This document shows positions 17,628 to 25,813 of a stretch of 33,507 nt of DNA, piece by piece. Position 1 is the stretch's first letter. Every line of letters begins with the position of its first letter. Below the pieces are notes generated by a model, which was given only the letters and a program-made list of their open reading frames with translations, did not search any database and was not told where the DNA came from. Origin of the DNA: Sulfurimonas sp. (lineage in GTDB: Bacteria; Campylobacterota; Campylobacteria; Campylobacterales; Sulfurimonadaceae); NCBI GenBank assembly GCA_030949825.1, contig JAUZSC010000042.1, positions 1-33,507 of the forward strand, read 5' to 3'. The position numbers were made by a program, and so were the translations under genes.

Positions 17628-18690
17628 GACTTAATGAAAAAAACGAGTGCTTGATTATAATTATTTATGATAATAAACTAAGTAGAAATCTACTATTTTT
17701 AACTTCAAGCTTTTAGTGAATCCACTATGAATATTCATTAACTTTTTCATAGGAGAAAAAACCCCACCATCAATAGCATTTGTAGTATTATCTATTTTAA
17801 AGTCTGTGTACTTTTTATACGTAAAAAGATAAGGTATATTTCTTCTAATACTTTTGTATGCAGATACAACTTTAGGGTGAGTATATGAAGCTTTCTTTGT
17901 TATTGGACTTATAGACTTTTCAAGTAAAATATCTTTGTATTTTTCATACCATACATCGAGCTTCTTTGTGAATTTTTCTTTAGTTGTACTTTTTAAAGTA
18001 CGCATGATTTTCTGAAGATCTATTGCTAAACTTAGTTTAGGTATTCTAGTTAAATATCTATTAATAGTCTTTCGTTGGTGGAAATGGCATAATTGTATTG
18101 GATACTCTTTAAAAGCCATGTGCAAGCCTTTAAAACCATCTGTAATGATTGCATTTACTGTATAACCTAAGAAAAGTAAGTAGTGAAGTAGCTGTTTGTA
18201 GTCTTCTACTGTTTCAGTCTCAATATGCCTCCATATCAATATTTCATTACTTGTTATATCTTTAAAAACTAAAGTGCCAAGCTTATCCTTTCTTTTTTCC
18301 ATAAAAAGTAGCATCACAAACTATGACAACTGGTCTTGGATTGTAAGTCTGTTCAGGTGGTTCGTATGCAAATATTTTATCTCTAATCCAAGGTATACTT
18401 CTATTATAATCTTGAGCTAAATGCTTAAATACTTGCCGTCTTAAAATATACTTTTTAAAGATTATTTCTGGTAGTTTATTTAGTCTTCTTTTTGAGCTAA
18501 AAGATTGCTTACATTCAGTACAAAAATATCTAATTATTCCTCTTTGTTTTCCCTTCTTAATAACACTCTTTGAACCACAATTTATACAACTTTTAGTATT
18601 TTTTACAGTCATTTGCAAATAAACCCTTTTTAAGCCCTATAGTGCCGAGTTAAACTTAAGGTTTTAAGCACTCGTTTTTTTCATTAAGTC
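17628..18690 (-). mobile_element. IS256-variant (Zn-binding type) element
   Basis: A 1,063-bp element with perfect 25-bp inverted repeats: GACTTAATGAAAAAAACGAG plus TGCTT at 17628-17652 and the complement at 18666-18690. No target duplication is visible, in keeping with a later deletion in the surrounding ISD. It contains one transposase gene in two frames. Confidence 0.9.
17661..18618 (-). pseudogene. IS256-family transposase with N-terminal zinc ribbon, one frameshift
   Basis: The N-terminal frame (18618-18283) has a zinc ribbon, CINCGSK and YFCTEC, then HTH-like sequence and the first catalytic Asp in VCDATFYG. The second frame (18317-17661) continues RKDKLGTLVFKD, has the second Asp in IITDGFKGL and the FHQRK segment, and ends with NTTNAIDGGVFSPMK where many relatives have Glu. 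Joining needs loss of one A in a six-A run (GGAAAAAAGAAAG, about 18295). This may be a real or miscalled indel, or RNA-polymerase slippage could bridge it. The intact perfect terminal repeats suggest recent activity. Confidence 0.8.
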
Positions 18691-18775
18691 GGGAATTTGC
18701 AAGTGGCTCTAAAATATAACATACTTTGTCACAATTTTATTTTATAGTCTTTTAATCAAATAAAGAACACTAAGA

Positions 18776-18781
18776 TATAAT
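18776..18781 (+). promoter_or_regulatory. -10 box of the histidine kinase gene
   Basis: A consensus TATAAT lies 22 bases before the first possible start codon, in A/T-rich DNA directly after the end of ISD. AAGGGTG at 18794-18800 is the ribosome site. Confidence 0.6.
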
Positions 18782-18802
18782 AGTGATTCTAATAAGGGTG
18801 AT

Positions 18803-20079
18803 ATGATGTTGAAAATATTATTGACTTTAGTTTTTATTGCAATTGGTGCAAGTGCATCTACATTTTCGTTAAATGAGCAATTTAACCTTCTATTTTTTGG
18901 TGCATTTGGCATGATCATTGTATATAATTTTGCTTACTATATAGTAGTTAAAGACAGTGCATACGCAGACTACTTATTATTTCATATTTTTGTATTTTTA
19001 ATTATGTTATTTTATACTGGTATATTTAATTTTCAAGTCTTTGATTTTAGCATACAAAGTATCCCTGTAGGTATGTTCTTATTTGCAGCTATGTCTTTAT
19101 TAGCATTTACAAGAGACTTTTTAAATGTGAAAAGTATTCATATAAAGATTGAAAAGTATATTAACCATTTAATGGTTATTCTTGCAGTATTTATTGCCAT
19201 TTCGGCTTTACCCACTTTAAATATGTTAATTGTAGACATTGCGATTGCATTCATTGCTTTACTAGCATTCGGACTTTTAGTATTTTCTTTCTACCTTAGC
19301 TTTTTCAAAGAAGTGTTTATACTAGTTTTTATCTTGTTGCTTTTATAGGTTTATTTATCTCTATTATCCTCTCACTTTTAAGTTATTTTAATATAATTGG
19401 GTTAAGTTCTCAACTAATGTATATGATTGAGTTTACTCTTCTGTTTGAAGCGAGTGTATTTTCATTCGCACTTTCTTATAAACATAAAGTGACAGTGTTA
19501 AGTCTTAAACAAAACGAACTTCTTTTTAAAGAGTTGTCACATAGAGTTCAAAATAATTTACAGTCAATTATAAGTATCTTATCTCTTCAAAAGAATCGAG
19601 TTAAAGAGATTGAAGTAAAAGAGTATTTGCAAGAGACAATCAGTAGGATACGTGCAATCTCACTTATGCATGAAACACTTCAAAATTCTAAACAAGTTGG
19701 GGAAGTAAACATGCAGGAATATTTAAGCGCTCTTATTAAGCCATATAGAGACTTAAATAAAGAGATTAGTTTTAGTTTTAGCTGTGATGACAATTTACTT
19801 CTTGGGATTGAAAAGCTAACTCCATTAGCACTTATAATCAATGAACTCATAACAAACTCTGTTAAACATGCGTTTTCAAATACAGAACATCCAAGTGTTA
19901 CATTAAAACTATATAGTTCTGATGGTTATGAGTTTATATATGAAGATAGCGGGGAAGGATATGGTGAACCTAAGGAGTCCTTAGGCAGTTTACTAATACA
20001 AAACCTTTCTAATTCACAGTTGAAAGGAAAATATCATATTGATTCTAAGGAAAAGTATATTTTTTCTTTGAAGTTTTAA
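18803..20079 (+). pseudogene. 7TM (7TMR-DISM-like) sensor histidine kinase of HisKA_2 type, frameshifted
   Basis: Two frames form one kinase of about 425 residues. The first (18803-19348) is an all-membrane sensor of about six to seven helices like the 7TMR-DISM family; ATG 18806 is better spaced from AAGGGTG than 18803. The coding continues in another frame from about 19325 (FYLVAFIGLF) into the segment open from 19417. That part has the HisKA_2 phospho-acceptor box KELSHRVQNNLQS and an HATPase domain with LALIINELITNSVKHA and a degenerate G-box (DSGEGYG). A one-base loss near a five-T run at 19325-19330 explains the break. The likely partner is the response regulator at 14807-15499, originally divergent and now separated by the IS nest. 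Confidence 0.8.
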
Positions 20080-20094
20080 ATCATTTATACTTGT

Positions 20095-20296
20095 GGAGAA
20101 CCAAAATTCCACCTGATGCATAGTAAAAGGTAAAATAAGAAAAGTTACAATGTCAAGTGTGATATTTGTATTTCGGTATCCCGTATTTTTTATTATAAAG
20201 TGGTTGAAAGCTTTCAAAATGTAGCTACTTTTTAGCACTTTTTTTAAAGTATAATGTATCCCTTTTTTAGTACCAGTAAAACAACTTTTCACCTTT
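20095..20296. other. Intergenic region between kinase and IS fragment, nothing recognised
   Basis: About 200 bases follow the kinase stop. A reverse-strand open frame crosses it but has no ribosome site or recognisable content. I see no RNA gene or promoter; it probably contains the unidentified end of the IS3-like fragment that follows. Confidence 0.4.
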
Positions 20297-20616
20297 CTAC
20301 GATACCAGTGGTAACAGTTTTACTCCTTCTGGGTCTAAATTATTAGCAGCTTGATAATAAACCTCATTTGGAGTTTTATATCCAATAGCTGAATGTAATC
20401 TTTTTGAGTTATAAATATTCATATATTTTTCTATTGCTCGATTAAGAGATTTTATGTTTCTGTATTCGTTTAAATAAATTTCTTCATACTTGATACTTCG
20501 CCAGAATCTCTCTATGCAAATATTGTCTGTTGCTCTACCTTTTCCATCCATTGAGATTTTTATATTGTGTTTCTTTAAAATATTTACATGAGCTTTAGCA
20601 GTATATTGACTGCCTC
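20297..20616 (-). pseudogene. Second IS3-family OrfB (ISB), C-terminal fragment
   Basis: The reverse strand encodes the C-terminal third of an IS3/IS150-type integrase: RGSQYTAKAHVNILKKHNIK, then GKGRATDNICIERFWRSIKY with the catalytic Glu, and NSKRLHSAIGYKTPNEVYY. It is a different family member from ISA. The upstream part, including the first two Asp residues, was removed where an ISA right end joins at 20616/20617, in the middle of the DxGSQY motif. Confidence 0.85.
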
Positions 20617-20660
20617 GGTAGATGTCAGTCTAGTTGTCCAAATTAAGTACCTAGAAAGTA
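20617..20660 (-). mobile_element. ISA right-end remnant (copy 3)
   Basis: This 44-bp fragment matches the last 44 bases of ISA (17469-17512) in reverse orientation, from GGTAGATGTCAGTCTAGTTG onward. It joins ISB on one side and an IS4-type fragment on the other, so an ISA copy once sat here and was lost with flanking DNA. Confidence 0.85.
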
Positions 20661-21246
20661 ACTATATTCGCAAATGAGTGCAATATAACAATCTCAAGAG
20701 ATGCTACAAAAATGATAGCAGGTAAAAATGGAAAAAGGAAACTTCAAAGAACTAAAGGAAAAACTCTAAAATTAAGATTTATAGTTGAGAGATTAGTCAA
20801 TGATAAAAATGAAGTTGTAGCAGAGTGGTTACTTGCATCTATCTCTTTGATGAAGAGATAGATGCAAAAACATTAGCGCAGTGGTATTATTACAGATGGA
20901 AAATAGAAAGCTATTTTAAACTACTCAAATCCTCAGGGTTTAATTTAGAAGAGTGGCAACAAAAGGAGCCACTAGCCCTATTTAAAAGGCTTCTTATCAT
21001 TTCTAATGCCTGTATTCTTATTTGGAAAATTGCAAATGATAACAGTGATAATACAAAGGCAATACGAGATTTTTTAATATCATTAAGTGGTAAACAGATT
21101 CAAAGAGGTGTTGATTTCACATATCCAGCTTTACTTAGTGGATTAGAAAGTTATTTAGCAACATTAGACTTATTACGGCAATTTAGTGTTGAGGATATTT
21201 TTAAAATGAGAGATGAATTAGTTGAAATTATTGGGATTGAGATTTA
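20661..21246 (+). pseudogene. IS4-family transposase, C-terminal fragment with frameshift
   Basis: The fragment starts within the gene (SRDATKMIAGKNGKRKLQ) and changes frame near 20830, where WLLAS continues as LFDEEIDAKTLAQ. It carries a textbook IS4 YREK signature in YYYRWKIESYFKLLK (Y-x2-R-x3-E-x6-K), with the catalytic Glu, and ends at 21246. The N-terminal half with the first Asp residues is absent, so it is inactive. Its 3' end has cut into the ATPase pseudogene on the other strand. Confidence 0.8.
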
Positions 21247-21247
21247 G

Positions 21248-21971
21248 ATGATAGTTGTGTAGAGAGGTATGAATATTATATATAGTACTTAAGTCAGAAT
21301 CTATAGTAAGGTTAATTACTTCTAAAAGCTTTTGATTATAGTCAATAAGTGACTCTTGAAAAAATGGATAACATCCATGATTAATATAATTAGTAAATTG
21401 TTCTAAGGGTCTAACTCTCTTCATAATTGATGCAGCTATTTCATAATGACTTTCTCGTAACTCATCTAATGTGTAGGAAGCGAACTCTTCACCCTGTTTG
21501 CATCTCAATAAACTCTCTTAAGGAGAGGACACCTAAGTTATGAATAACGGCTCTTCTTGATAAGTCTCCACTAGCATGTTCAATTTGTAGTGCTGATGAA
21601 CCAGAAAAAATAACATTTAAATCAAATACATCATAAATAGCTTTTAACTCTTGAGAAAAGTTTTTATGTTTATGTATCTCATCAATTAGAAGTCACTGCC
21701 CTCCTCTTGCATAAAAATGCTCAGCTATTTCATAGATACTCTCCCCACTCAATGCTGGATGATCACAAGTAATATAAAGTATTTTAGAGAGCGATATCTT
21801 AGACTCTAACGCATGTTGAAATAGAATTGTACTTTTACCAGAACCTCGTGGTCCTTTAATACCTATGAGCTTTGAATTAAAGTCTATTTTACTAAAAAGC
21901 CATCTTTTATAAGCAGGTCTCTCTTTACTTAAAATTTGAGCTGATATTTTTTGTAAAAGTTCTAAGTTCAT
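21248..21971 (-). pseudogene. DUF4143-type AAA ATPase, broken and truncated
   Basis: Begins at ATG 21971 with NLELLQKISAQILSKERPAY and a Walker A GPRGSGKST. An in-frame TGA follows ARGGQ near 21695, after which the same frame resumes with LLIDEIHKHKNFSQELKAIY (Walker B), a sensor-like IFSGSSAL and LSLREFIE. A frameshift near 21505 leads into FASYTLDELRE. These are hallmarks of the AAA_14/DUF4143 ATPases, often found as solitary accessory genes. The C-terminal DUF4143 part ends abruptly at the IS4 fragment. One nonsense codon, one frameshift and a truncation make it clearly dead. Confidence 0.75.
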
Positions 21972-22067
21972 TTCTAATCCTTTTATTATAAAGTCTATTT
22001 ACTAATTATACATACTTTATTGTTAAATTCATTTTATATTAGTTCGAAAATATACTAATATTTATAT

Positions 22068-22289
22068 ATGCATGTAGAAATTGCTACAGTAAAAGAAACT
22101 TTCTTAATAAACTGTTTCAATGAGATTTATTATAGTGATATAGGAGATTTTGAAGTAGTTAAGTATATATTTGAGATTGCTTGGCAAAATAAATCATTTT
22201 TTAAAATAAAAGCTTTAAGAGACAGTTATTTGCTAATAGATACTTATTTGACAACTAATAATAAAAAAATACCACTTTTACTCATATAA
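22068..22289 (+). CDS. Hypothetical 73-residue protein
   Basis: A small open frame divergent from the ATPase pseudogene. The product mixes aromatic and acidic residues (FEVVKYIFEIAWQNKSFFKI) and has no signal peptide, membrane segment or known motif. No good ribosome site precedes ATG 22068, so its reality is uncertain; it may be the remnant of a larger gene. Confidence 0.3.
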   Translation: MHVEIATVKETFLINCFNEIYYSDIGDFEVVKYIFEIAWQNKSFFKIKALRDSYLLIDTYLTTNNKKIPLLLI

Positions 22290-22474
22290 AAGCAGTAAAT
22301 AACTAATAATGAACTTTATCCATAAAGTACTCAATATAAATCCATAAATATTCATTTTACTACTTTTAATTTTTTATGATTTATCTATTTAAAGAGTATC
22401 CTATCACATAAACTTCTCGTAATTTTATAATATTATACTTAATTACACTTTATGTATAATAAAAAAGAGGTGTT

Positions 22475-22543
22475 ATGGGTCGAATAAATTTAATTTATGC
22501 TTTATTTAAGAATCACTTTTTTAGCTATTTTTATGTTTTTTAG
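22475..22543 (+). CDS. Candidate 22-residue hydrophobic peptide
   Basis: A very short frame (MGRINLIYALFKNHFFSYFY then VF) with good signals: TATAAT at 22455-22460 and AGAGGTG just before the ATG. The peptide is aromatic and hydrophobic with a single central Lys, like a membrane-active or leader peptide. The -10 box is too close for a normal leader plus ribosome site, so the promoter may serve something else. Low confidence. Confidence 0.25.
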   Translation: MGRINLIYALFKNHFFSYFYVF

Positions 22544-22572
22544 GCTTCCTTGTGTCAATCCTTAAAAAAATG

Positions 22573-22578
22573 TATAAT
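22573..22578 (+). promoter_or_regulatory. -10 box of the 22611 small-gene cluster
   Basis: TATAAT lies 32 bases before ATG 22611, with AAAGGA about seven bases before the start codon. It is the only clear promoter for the three small genes that follow. Confidence 0.55.
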
Positions 22579-22610
22579 ATGGCTAACTTAAATGAAAAAG
22601 GATTAATAAA

Positions 22611-22844
22611 ATGCAAGAAGAGGAAAATATAGCTACTAATGAAGAAAAAGAAGTTATTATTGAAATAATAAGTAAAAGAGTAGCTTTTACTGCAATAAAT
22701 ATAAAAAGAATGAAATTAATTGCAACAGCACAAGAAAGTGACTTTAAAGATATGAAAGAGAAAGAAATCTTTGATATTATTACAAATAGAGCTATTGAGG
22801 CTTATTTTAAATCAGATGAAATTAAAACAACATTCGATATATAA
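22611..22844 (+). CDS. Hypothetical 77-residue acidic helical protein
   Basis: The frame has a good promoter and ribosome site. The product is Glu/Ile/Lys-rich, with EEKEVIIEIISKRVAFTAIN and EKEIFDIITNRAIEAYF, and looks like a small all-helical cytoplasmic protein. It overlaps the start of the WGR-domain gene by 29 bases, so the pair is probably co-translated. The length and the basic/hydrophobic helix pattern would suit a small DNA-binding or antitoxin-like protein, but I recognise no family. Confidence 0.5.
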   Translation: MQEEENIATNEEKEVIIEIISKRVAFTAINIKRMKLIATAQESDFKDMKEKEIFDIITNRAIEAYFKSDEIKTTFDI

Positions 22845-23085
22845 AAAGCTCATACTATTAAGAAATGTAGAAAATAGTACACGATATTATCTTTTACAAG
22901 TATTTAAGACACTTTTTGATAATTATTTACTTATTAGAGAGTACGGTGCTCTTAAAAATAGAAAACCTACAGGTCTTATAAAAATGTATTTCAATACAGA
23001 AAAAGAATGTGAAATAGAATTAGAGAAGATTTTAAGAAATAAAATTAACAAAGGTTATTACATGAATAAAGAAATAGCTTTATAG
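22816..23085 (+). CDS. Small stand-alone WGR-domain protein
   Basis: From ATG 22816 (or 22771 upstream) the 89-residue product is essentially one WGR domain: LLRNVENSTRYYLLQVFKTL, then LFDNYLLIREYGALKNRKPT in the place of the signature W-G-R, then a C-terminal helix with ILRNKINKGY. WGR domains bind nucleic acid in PARPs and in many accessory bacterial proteins. Here the canonical Trp-Gly-Arg reads EYGAL, so the Trp and Arg are changed and binding may differ. It overlaps the previous gene and is followed 10 bases later by another small gene. Confidence 0.65.
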   Translation: MKLKQHSIYKKLILLRNVENSTRYYLLQVFKTLFDNYLLIREYGALKNRKPTGLIKMYFNTEKECEIELEKILRNKINKGYYMNKEIAL

Positions 23086-23095
23086 GTTAGCGTGT

Positions 23096-23296
23096 ATGAA
23101 AGCTAAACCAATAAAAGAAAATAAAGACTTCCAAACTTATGGAGAAGCTTGTTATATAGAAAACAGTTCTCTTTATATGGTGAATGGATCATGGAAGAAA
23201 AAAATTGAGATAAAAAATAAGCCCCAACGGATGAAGAGAGAAGATGCTGCACGGTATTATAATGCTAAGTTGTCTGAGTATTGGGCTGCCATATAA
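23096..23296 (+). CDS. Hypothetical 66-residue basic protein
   Basis: A short gene 10 bases after the WGR gene, probably in the same transcript. The product is basic and mixed, with YGEACYIENSSLYMVNGSWK followed by RMKREDAARYYNAKLSEYW, the second part an amphipathic helix. It has no membrane segment. The family is not recognised. The tight spacing suggests a role with the WGR protein. Confidence 0.45.
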   Translation: MKAKPIKENKDFQTYGEACYIENSSLYMVNGSWKKKIEIKNKPQRMKREDAARYYNAKLSEYWAAI

Positions 23297-23462
23297 TAAG
23301 TGAAAATATATCTCTTATAAATTTAATTTAAATATTAAAGACAAAGAAAAATACTCAAACACCTTTATCGTACGCAGTAGCATTAGTTAAAAATATTATC
23401 TAATAAATTTTTAAAGATAGTGATATATTATTTATGTTAAAATAAAGCTACAAGGAAATAAA

Positions 23463-23693
23463 ATGCAACTTCAAATAGATGTAAATAGTGTAAAATCAAC
23501 TATCTTTTTGGAACTATTAAATTTGTTCAAAAAAGACAATATGATAAATGATTATAAAGTCATAGATGATGGAAAAACTGCATATGATGATGAAGTATTA
23601 AATGATTTATCTATGATAGGAGATAGCCTAAGAGATGCAAAAAATGGTTTAGGTCATAGAACTTCAACAATAGTAACAATTGAAGATGTATAA
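23463..23693 (+). CDS. Antitoxin of a RelE/ParE-like toxin-antitoxin pair
   Basis: A 76-residue acidic protein with AAGGAA before ATG 23463. The N-terminal part could be a small dimerisation/DNA-binding region and the C-terminal acidic part (DDEVLNDLSMIGDSLRDAKN) the toxin-binding segment. The stop overlaps the next gene, the usual order of antitoxin then toxin with translational coupling. The antitoxin family itself is not clear from sequence; the call rests on the neighbour. Confidence 0.6.
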   Translation: MQLQIDVNSVKSTIFLELLNLFKKDNMINDYKVIDDGKTAYDDEVLNDLSMIGDSLRDAKNGLGHRTSTIVTIEDV

Positions 23694-24036
23694 ATATACA
23701 GTAGTAGAACAAGAGTTATACAAAAAAGCTTTAAAAAAATTATCTAAAACATACCGAAATATAGATTTAGATATTAAAGATTTTTTACATTCAGTACATA
23801 CAAAAGAAGATTTAGGAATAGAGCTAAAATCAAATGTATTTAAAGTAAGAGTAGCCAATAGCGATAAAAATAAAGGTAAAAGTGCTGGCTATAGACTCAT
23901 AAGCTATTTAGCAGTAATTGAAAATGAACTGCACTTATTATATATTTACGACAAAAGCAAATTACTCAATGTAACTGAAAAAGAAGTTGATGACTTTGTT
24001 ACAAAACAAATCATAAACAAACATACTACACACTAG
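23686..24036 (+). CDS. RelE/ParE-family toxin
   Basis: A 116-residue basic protein from ATG 23686, which overlaps the antitoxin stop (a TTG at 23680 is possible). The fold pattern fits RelE/ParE: an N-terminal strand (YKYTVVEQELYKKALKKLSK), a helix pair, then strands with VFKVRVANSDKNKGKSAGYR and LLYIYDKS. RelE members cut mRNA on ribosomes and ParE members block gyrase; the sequence alone does not tell which. The Arg in GYRLISY and the C-terminal Tyr/Lys would be candidate active residues. Such pairs often stabilise mobile DNA. Confidence 0.75.
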   Translation: MYKYTVVEQELYKKALKKLSKTYRNIDLDIKDFLHSVHTKEDLGIELKSNVFKVRVANSDKNKGKSAGYRLISYLAVIENELHLLYIYDKSKLLNVTEKEVDDFVTKQIINKHTTH

Positions 24037-24041
24037 AATGC

Positions 24042-24147
24042 TCTCAAAAGAAATATATCTTTTGAGAATGAGTACTATTGAGCGAGCAGGTCTTTAAACT
24101 TAGGATTATTAATAACCTCATTGTTAGAGAGCGTAATCATATCTTGA
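24042..24147 (-). repeat. Partial duplicate of the 3' end of the lipoprotein gene
   Basis: Bases 24042-24124 match 25781-25862 with only a few changes near the end, including the stem-loop TCTCAAAAGA/TCTTTTGAGA and the last codons of the lipoprotein gene. After an internal deletion, 24132-24147 matches 25936-25951. It is the tail of a former second copy of that gene, left on the far side of the Fic gene. Confidence 0.8.
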
Positions 24148-24212
24148 TATAGTATCTTATTATCACTTGAGTATTTATTTGGCAGAGCTACTATATGCAA
24201 AATTATAGTGTT

Positions 24213-25523
24213 TTAGGAGTTTAATAATTTGTCCTTATCGATAGACTCAGATAATTTTTTCATCAAATCTTCTCTCTCTTTAGAACTCATATTTTCAATA
24301 TCAATCTTATCTATACTCTCTAATGTATCTACTTCAGGGACTAGCTCAGGGAAAAGATATTTAGCAAAAACAGCATCAAATCTTATTCTAATAGGGCTTT
24401 TTACAGTATTTGAGATTAAAAAGTCTCGCTTTACAAGTTCTGAAATAACATTTCTTGCGCTTCTCTCTTTTAAACCTAACACTTCAGCAGCTTTACCCCT
24501 TGGCATCTCGCCATGAATTAATAAGTAGTTAAAAAGTTTACTGCTCTCTTTTGGTAAAGGATCTATTTCAATAAATCCACTTCTTGACTGGGATACAACT
24601 TTTTCGATTCTTTGAGATAATTCATCCATTTTTAAATATTTACTCATATACTCAATTTGATCTATAGAAGTTTCAAGCATAAAATCCACAAAATGATTTA
24701 AGCCTCTAGAAGAAAGATTCCCTCGTCCATCTGTTGCACCTTGTCTTATCATGTCAGCATAGCTCAAAGATTTTTTATATTCTTCTGAATTTTTAGCCAA
24801 ACCTCTAGAGATATTCCAAAGACCATAACCTGGTATTTCAATAGAATGCAAAGCTGCATCTAAAGCAAGTCTTGACACTCTCCCATTTCCATCTAAAAAT
24901 GGATGCACCCATGCTAATCTATGGTGTGATGATAAAGCATGAATGTATTGAGTTATTTTACTAGTATTCATAGATTTACTGTATAGATGTTCAAATTCAT
25001 CCATTACACTCTCAACTTTTTCACATCCTAAAGGATTGTGACTACCAACTTCTACCTCTAATTTTCTAAACTCTCCAGGCTTCATAAACACTGGTGTATC
25101 ATTTTTTGAGACATTGAGAAATTTATCCATCCCCTTTTGAGTATACAGCCTTTTGTGGATATCTTTTATAAACTGTTTGGAATATGGAGAAAATGAGCTA
25201 TTTGACTCTATGCTCAGCTCTATCTGTTTTTGAACATTAATATGTGCTAAAGATAGTTGTTGAAGATTTTTTTCTTTAGTGTTTAAAGAGTACTCATTAC
25301 GCATAGCTTTTTCTATATTATATATATGAGTGCCGTCCCCCTCTATTTTATTTGAATAATAGCTATTGACCTTTCTCAGTAATTCTTTAACCTCATTAAT
25401 AACAAATTGATTTTGTGAACCATATAAAGTGGCACTTAAAAATAGTGCTTCTTCAGCTTTTTTTAAAATTTTCTTATCAATACTACCTTTGATATCTGTT
25501 GGTGCAATTGGAGTAATGTACAT
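24213..25523 (-). CDS. Fic-domain protein with N-terminal inhibitory helix and C-terminal winged helix
   Basis: A 436-residue intact protein. The Fic core has the catalytic motif HPFLDGNGR (207-215) inside HHRLAWVHPFLDGNGRVSRL, which transfers AMP or another nucleotide moiety to target proteins. An inhibitory motif of the S-x3-E-G type (S57 to G62, SNKIEG) precedes the core, so it is an auto-inhibited class II Fic protein. The C-terminal third has a winged-helix-like region (LLIHGEMPRGKAAEVLGLKE), common in Fic proteins that bind their own promoter. AAGGAT stands before ATG 25523. Two copies of a 28-bp repeat lie just upstream and are candidate operators. It is not next to an antitoxin gene, in line with self-inhibition. 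Confidence 0.92.
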   Translation of the reverse strand: MYITPIAPTDIKGSIDKKILKKAEEALFLSATLYGSQNQFVINEVKELLRKVNSYYSNKIEGDGTHIYNIEKAMRNEYSLNTKEKNLQQLSLAHINVQKQIELSIESNSSFSPYSKQFIKDIHKRLYTQKGMDKFLNVSKNDTPVFMKPGEFRKLEVEVGSHNPLGCEKVESVMDEFEHLYSKSMNTSKITQYIHALSSHHRLAWVHPFLDGNGRVSRLALDAALHSIEIPGYGLWNISRGLAKNSEEYKKSLSYADMIRQGATDGRGNLSSRGLNHFVDFMLETSIDQIEYMSKYLKMDELSQRIEKVVSQSRSGFIEIDPLPKESSKLFNYLLIHGEMPRGKAAEVLGLKERSARNVISELVKRDFLISNTVKSPIRIRFDAVFAKYLFPELVPEVDTLESIDKIDIENMSSKEREDLMKKLSESIDKDKLLNS

Positions 25524-25551
25524 AATAATTATCCTTGTGAGATATTATAAC

Positions 25552-25579
25552 ATAAATTTGCCGATATTAATGCCGATAA
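25552..25579. repeat. 28-bp direct repeat upstream of fic-like gene (copy 1)
   Basis: Begins ATAAATTTGCCGAT and contains two GCCGAT half-sites separated by ATTAAT. It lies 29 bases before the Fic start codon, where the promoter should be. An identical copy is at 25629-25656. It may be an operator. Confidence 0.75.
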
Positions 25580-25628
25580 TAAAATCCTATTTTTAGAGTA
25601 AATATAGAATATATATAGTATTATATTT

Positions 25629-25656
25629 ATAAATTTGCCGATATTAATGCCGATAA
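25629..25656. repeat. 28-bp direct repeat upstream of fic-like gene (copy 2)
   Basis: Identical to the copy at 25552-25579 and offset by 77 bases. It has the same pair of GCCGAT half-sites. The perfect identity over 28 bases in an otherwise unremarkable A/T-rich gap argues for a conserved binding site or a recent duplication. Confidence 0.75.
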
Positions 25657-25780
25657 GCTAAGAAAGTTTGGTTCTGGATAAGATTAGGCACTCAATAAGA
25701 AGCTACTTATAAAAAATTTAGCTGATTTTGCGCAGAAAGTCTTGTGCGTTTACTACATAATATCGTAAACTTTCTATTGT

Positions 25781-25806
25781 TCTCAAAAGAAATATATCTT
25801 TTGAGA
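25781..25806 (-). terminator. Stem-loop after the lipoprotein gene
   Basis: Perfect ten-base arms TCTCAAAAGA and TCTTTTGAGA around six bases, seven bases after the lipoprotein stop. There is no T-run on either strand, so it may stabilise mRNA or stop transcription weakly. The same stem is kept in the duplicate at 24042. Confidence 0.5.
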
Positions 25807-25813
25807 ATGAGTA

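Larger units (their letters stand above)
15527..18710. mobile_element. Older DDE insertion sequence (ISD), internally deleted and split by two other IS
   Basis: The ends are marked by 18-bp inverted repeats with one mismatch: AGAGGCACTTGCAAATTC at 15527-15544 and its complement at 18693-18710. TAAA occurs at both outer edges and could be the target duplication. Remaining element sequence is 15527-15869, 17513-17627 and 18691-18710. It is interrupted by ISA (15870-17512) and by an IS256-variant (17628-18690). It sits between the response regulator and the histidine kinase. Confidence 0.7.

Noticed and set aside
20014..20292. A 92-residue reverse-strand frame after the kinase gene
   Set aside because: It overlaps the kinase 3' end, has no ribosome site and no recognisable motif.
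21690..21715. In-frame TGA inside the DUF4143-type ATPase could be a recoded codon
   Set aside because: The same gene also has a frameshift near 21505 and a truncated end, there is no recoding structure that I can see, and other genes in the window use TGA as a normal stop.
24161..24177. A 17-base identity between this stretch and part of traG (31072-31088)
   Set aside because: In about 33 kb of A/T-rich sequence one such match can occur by chance, and nothing around it extends the similarity.
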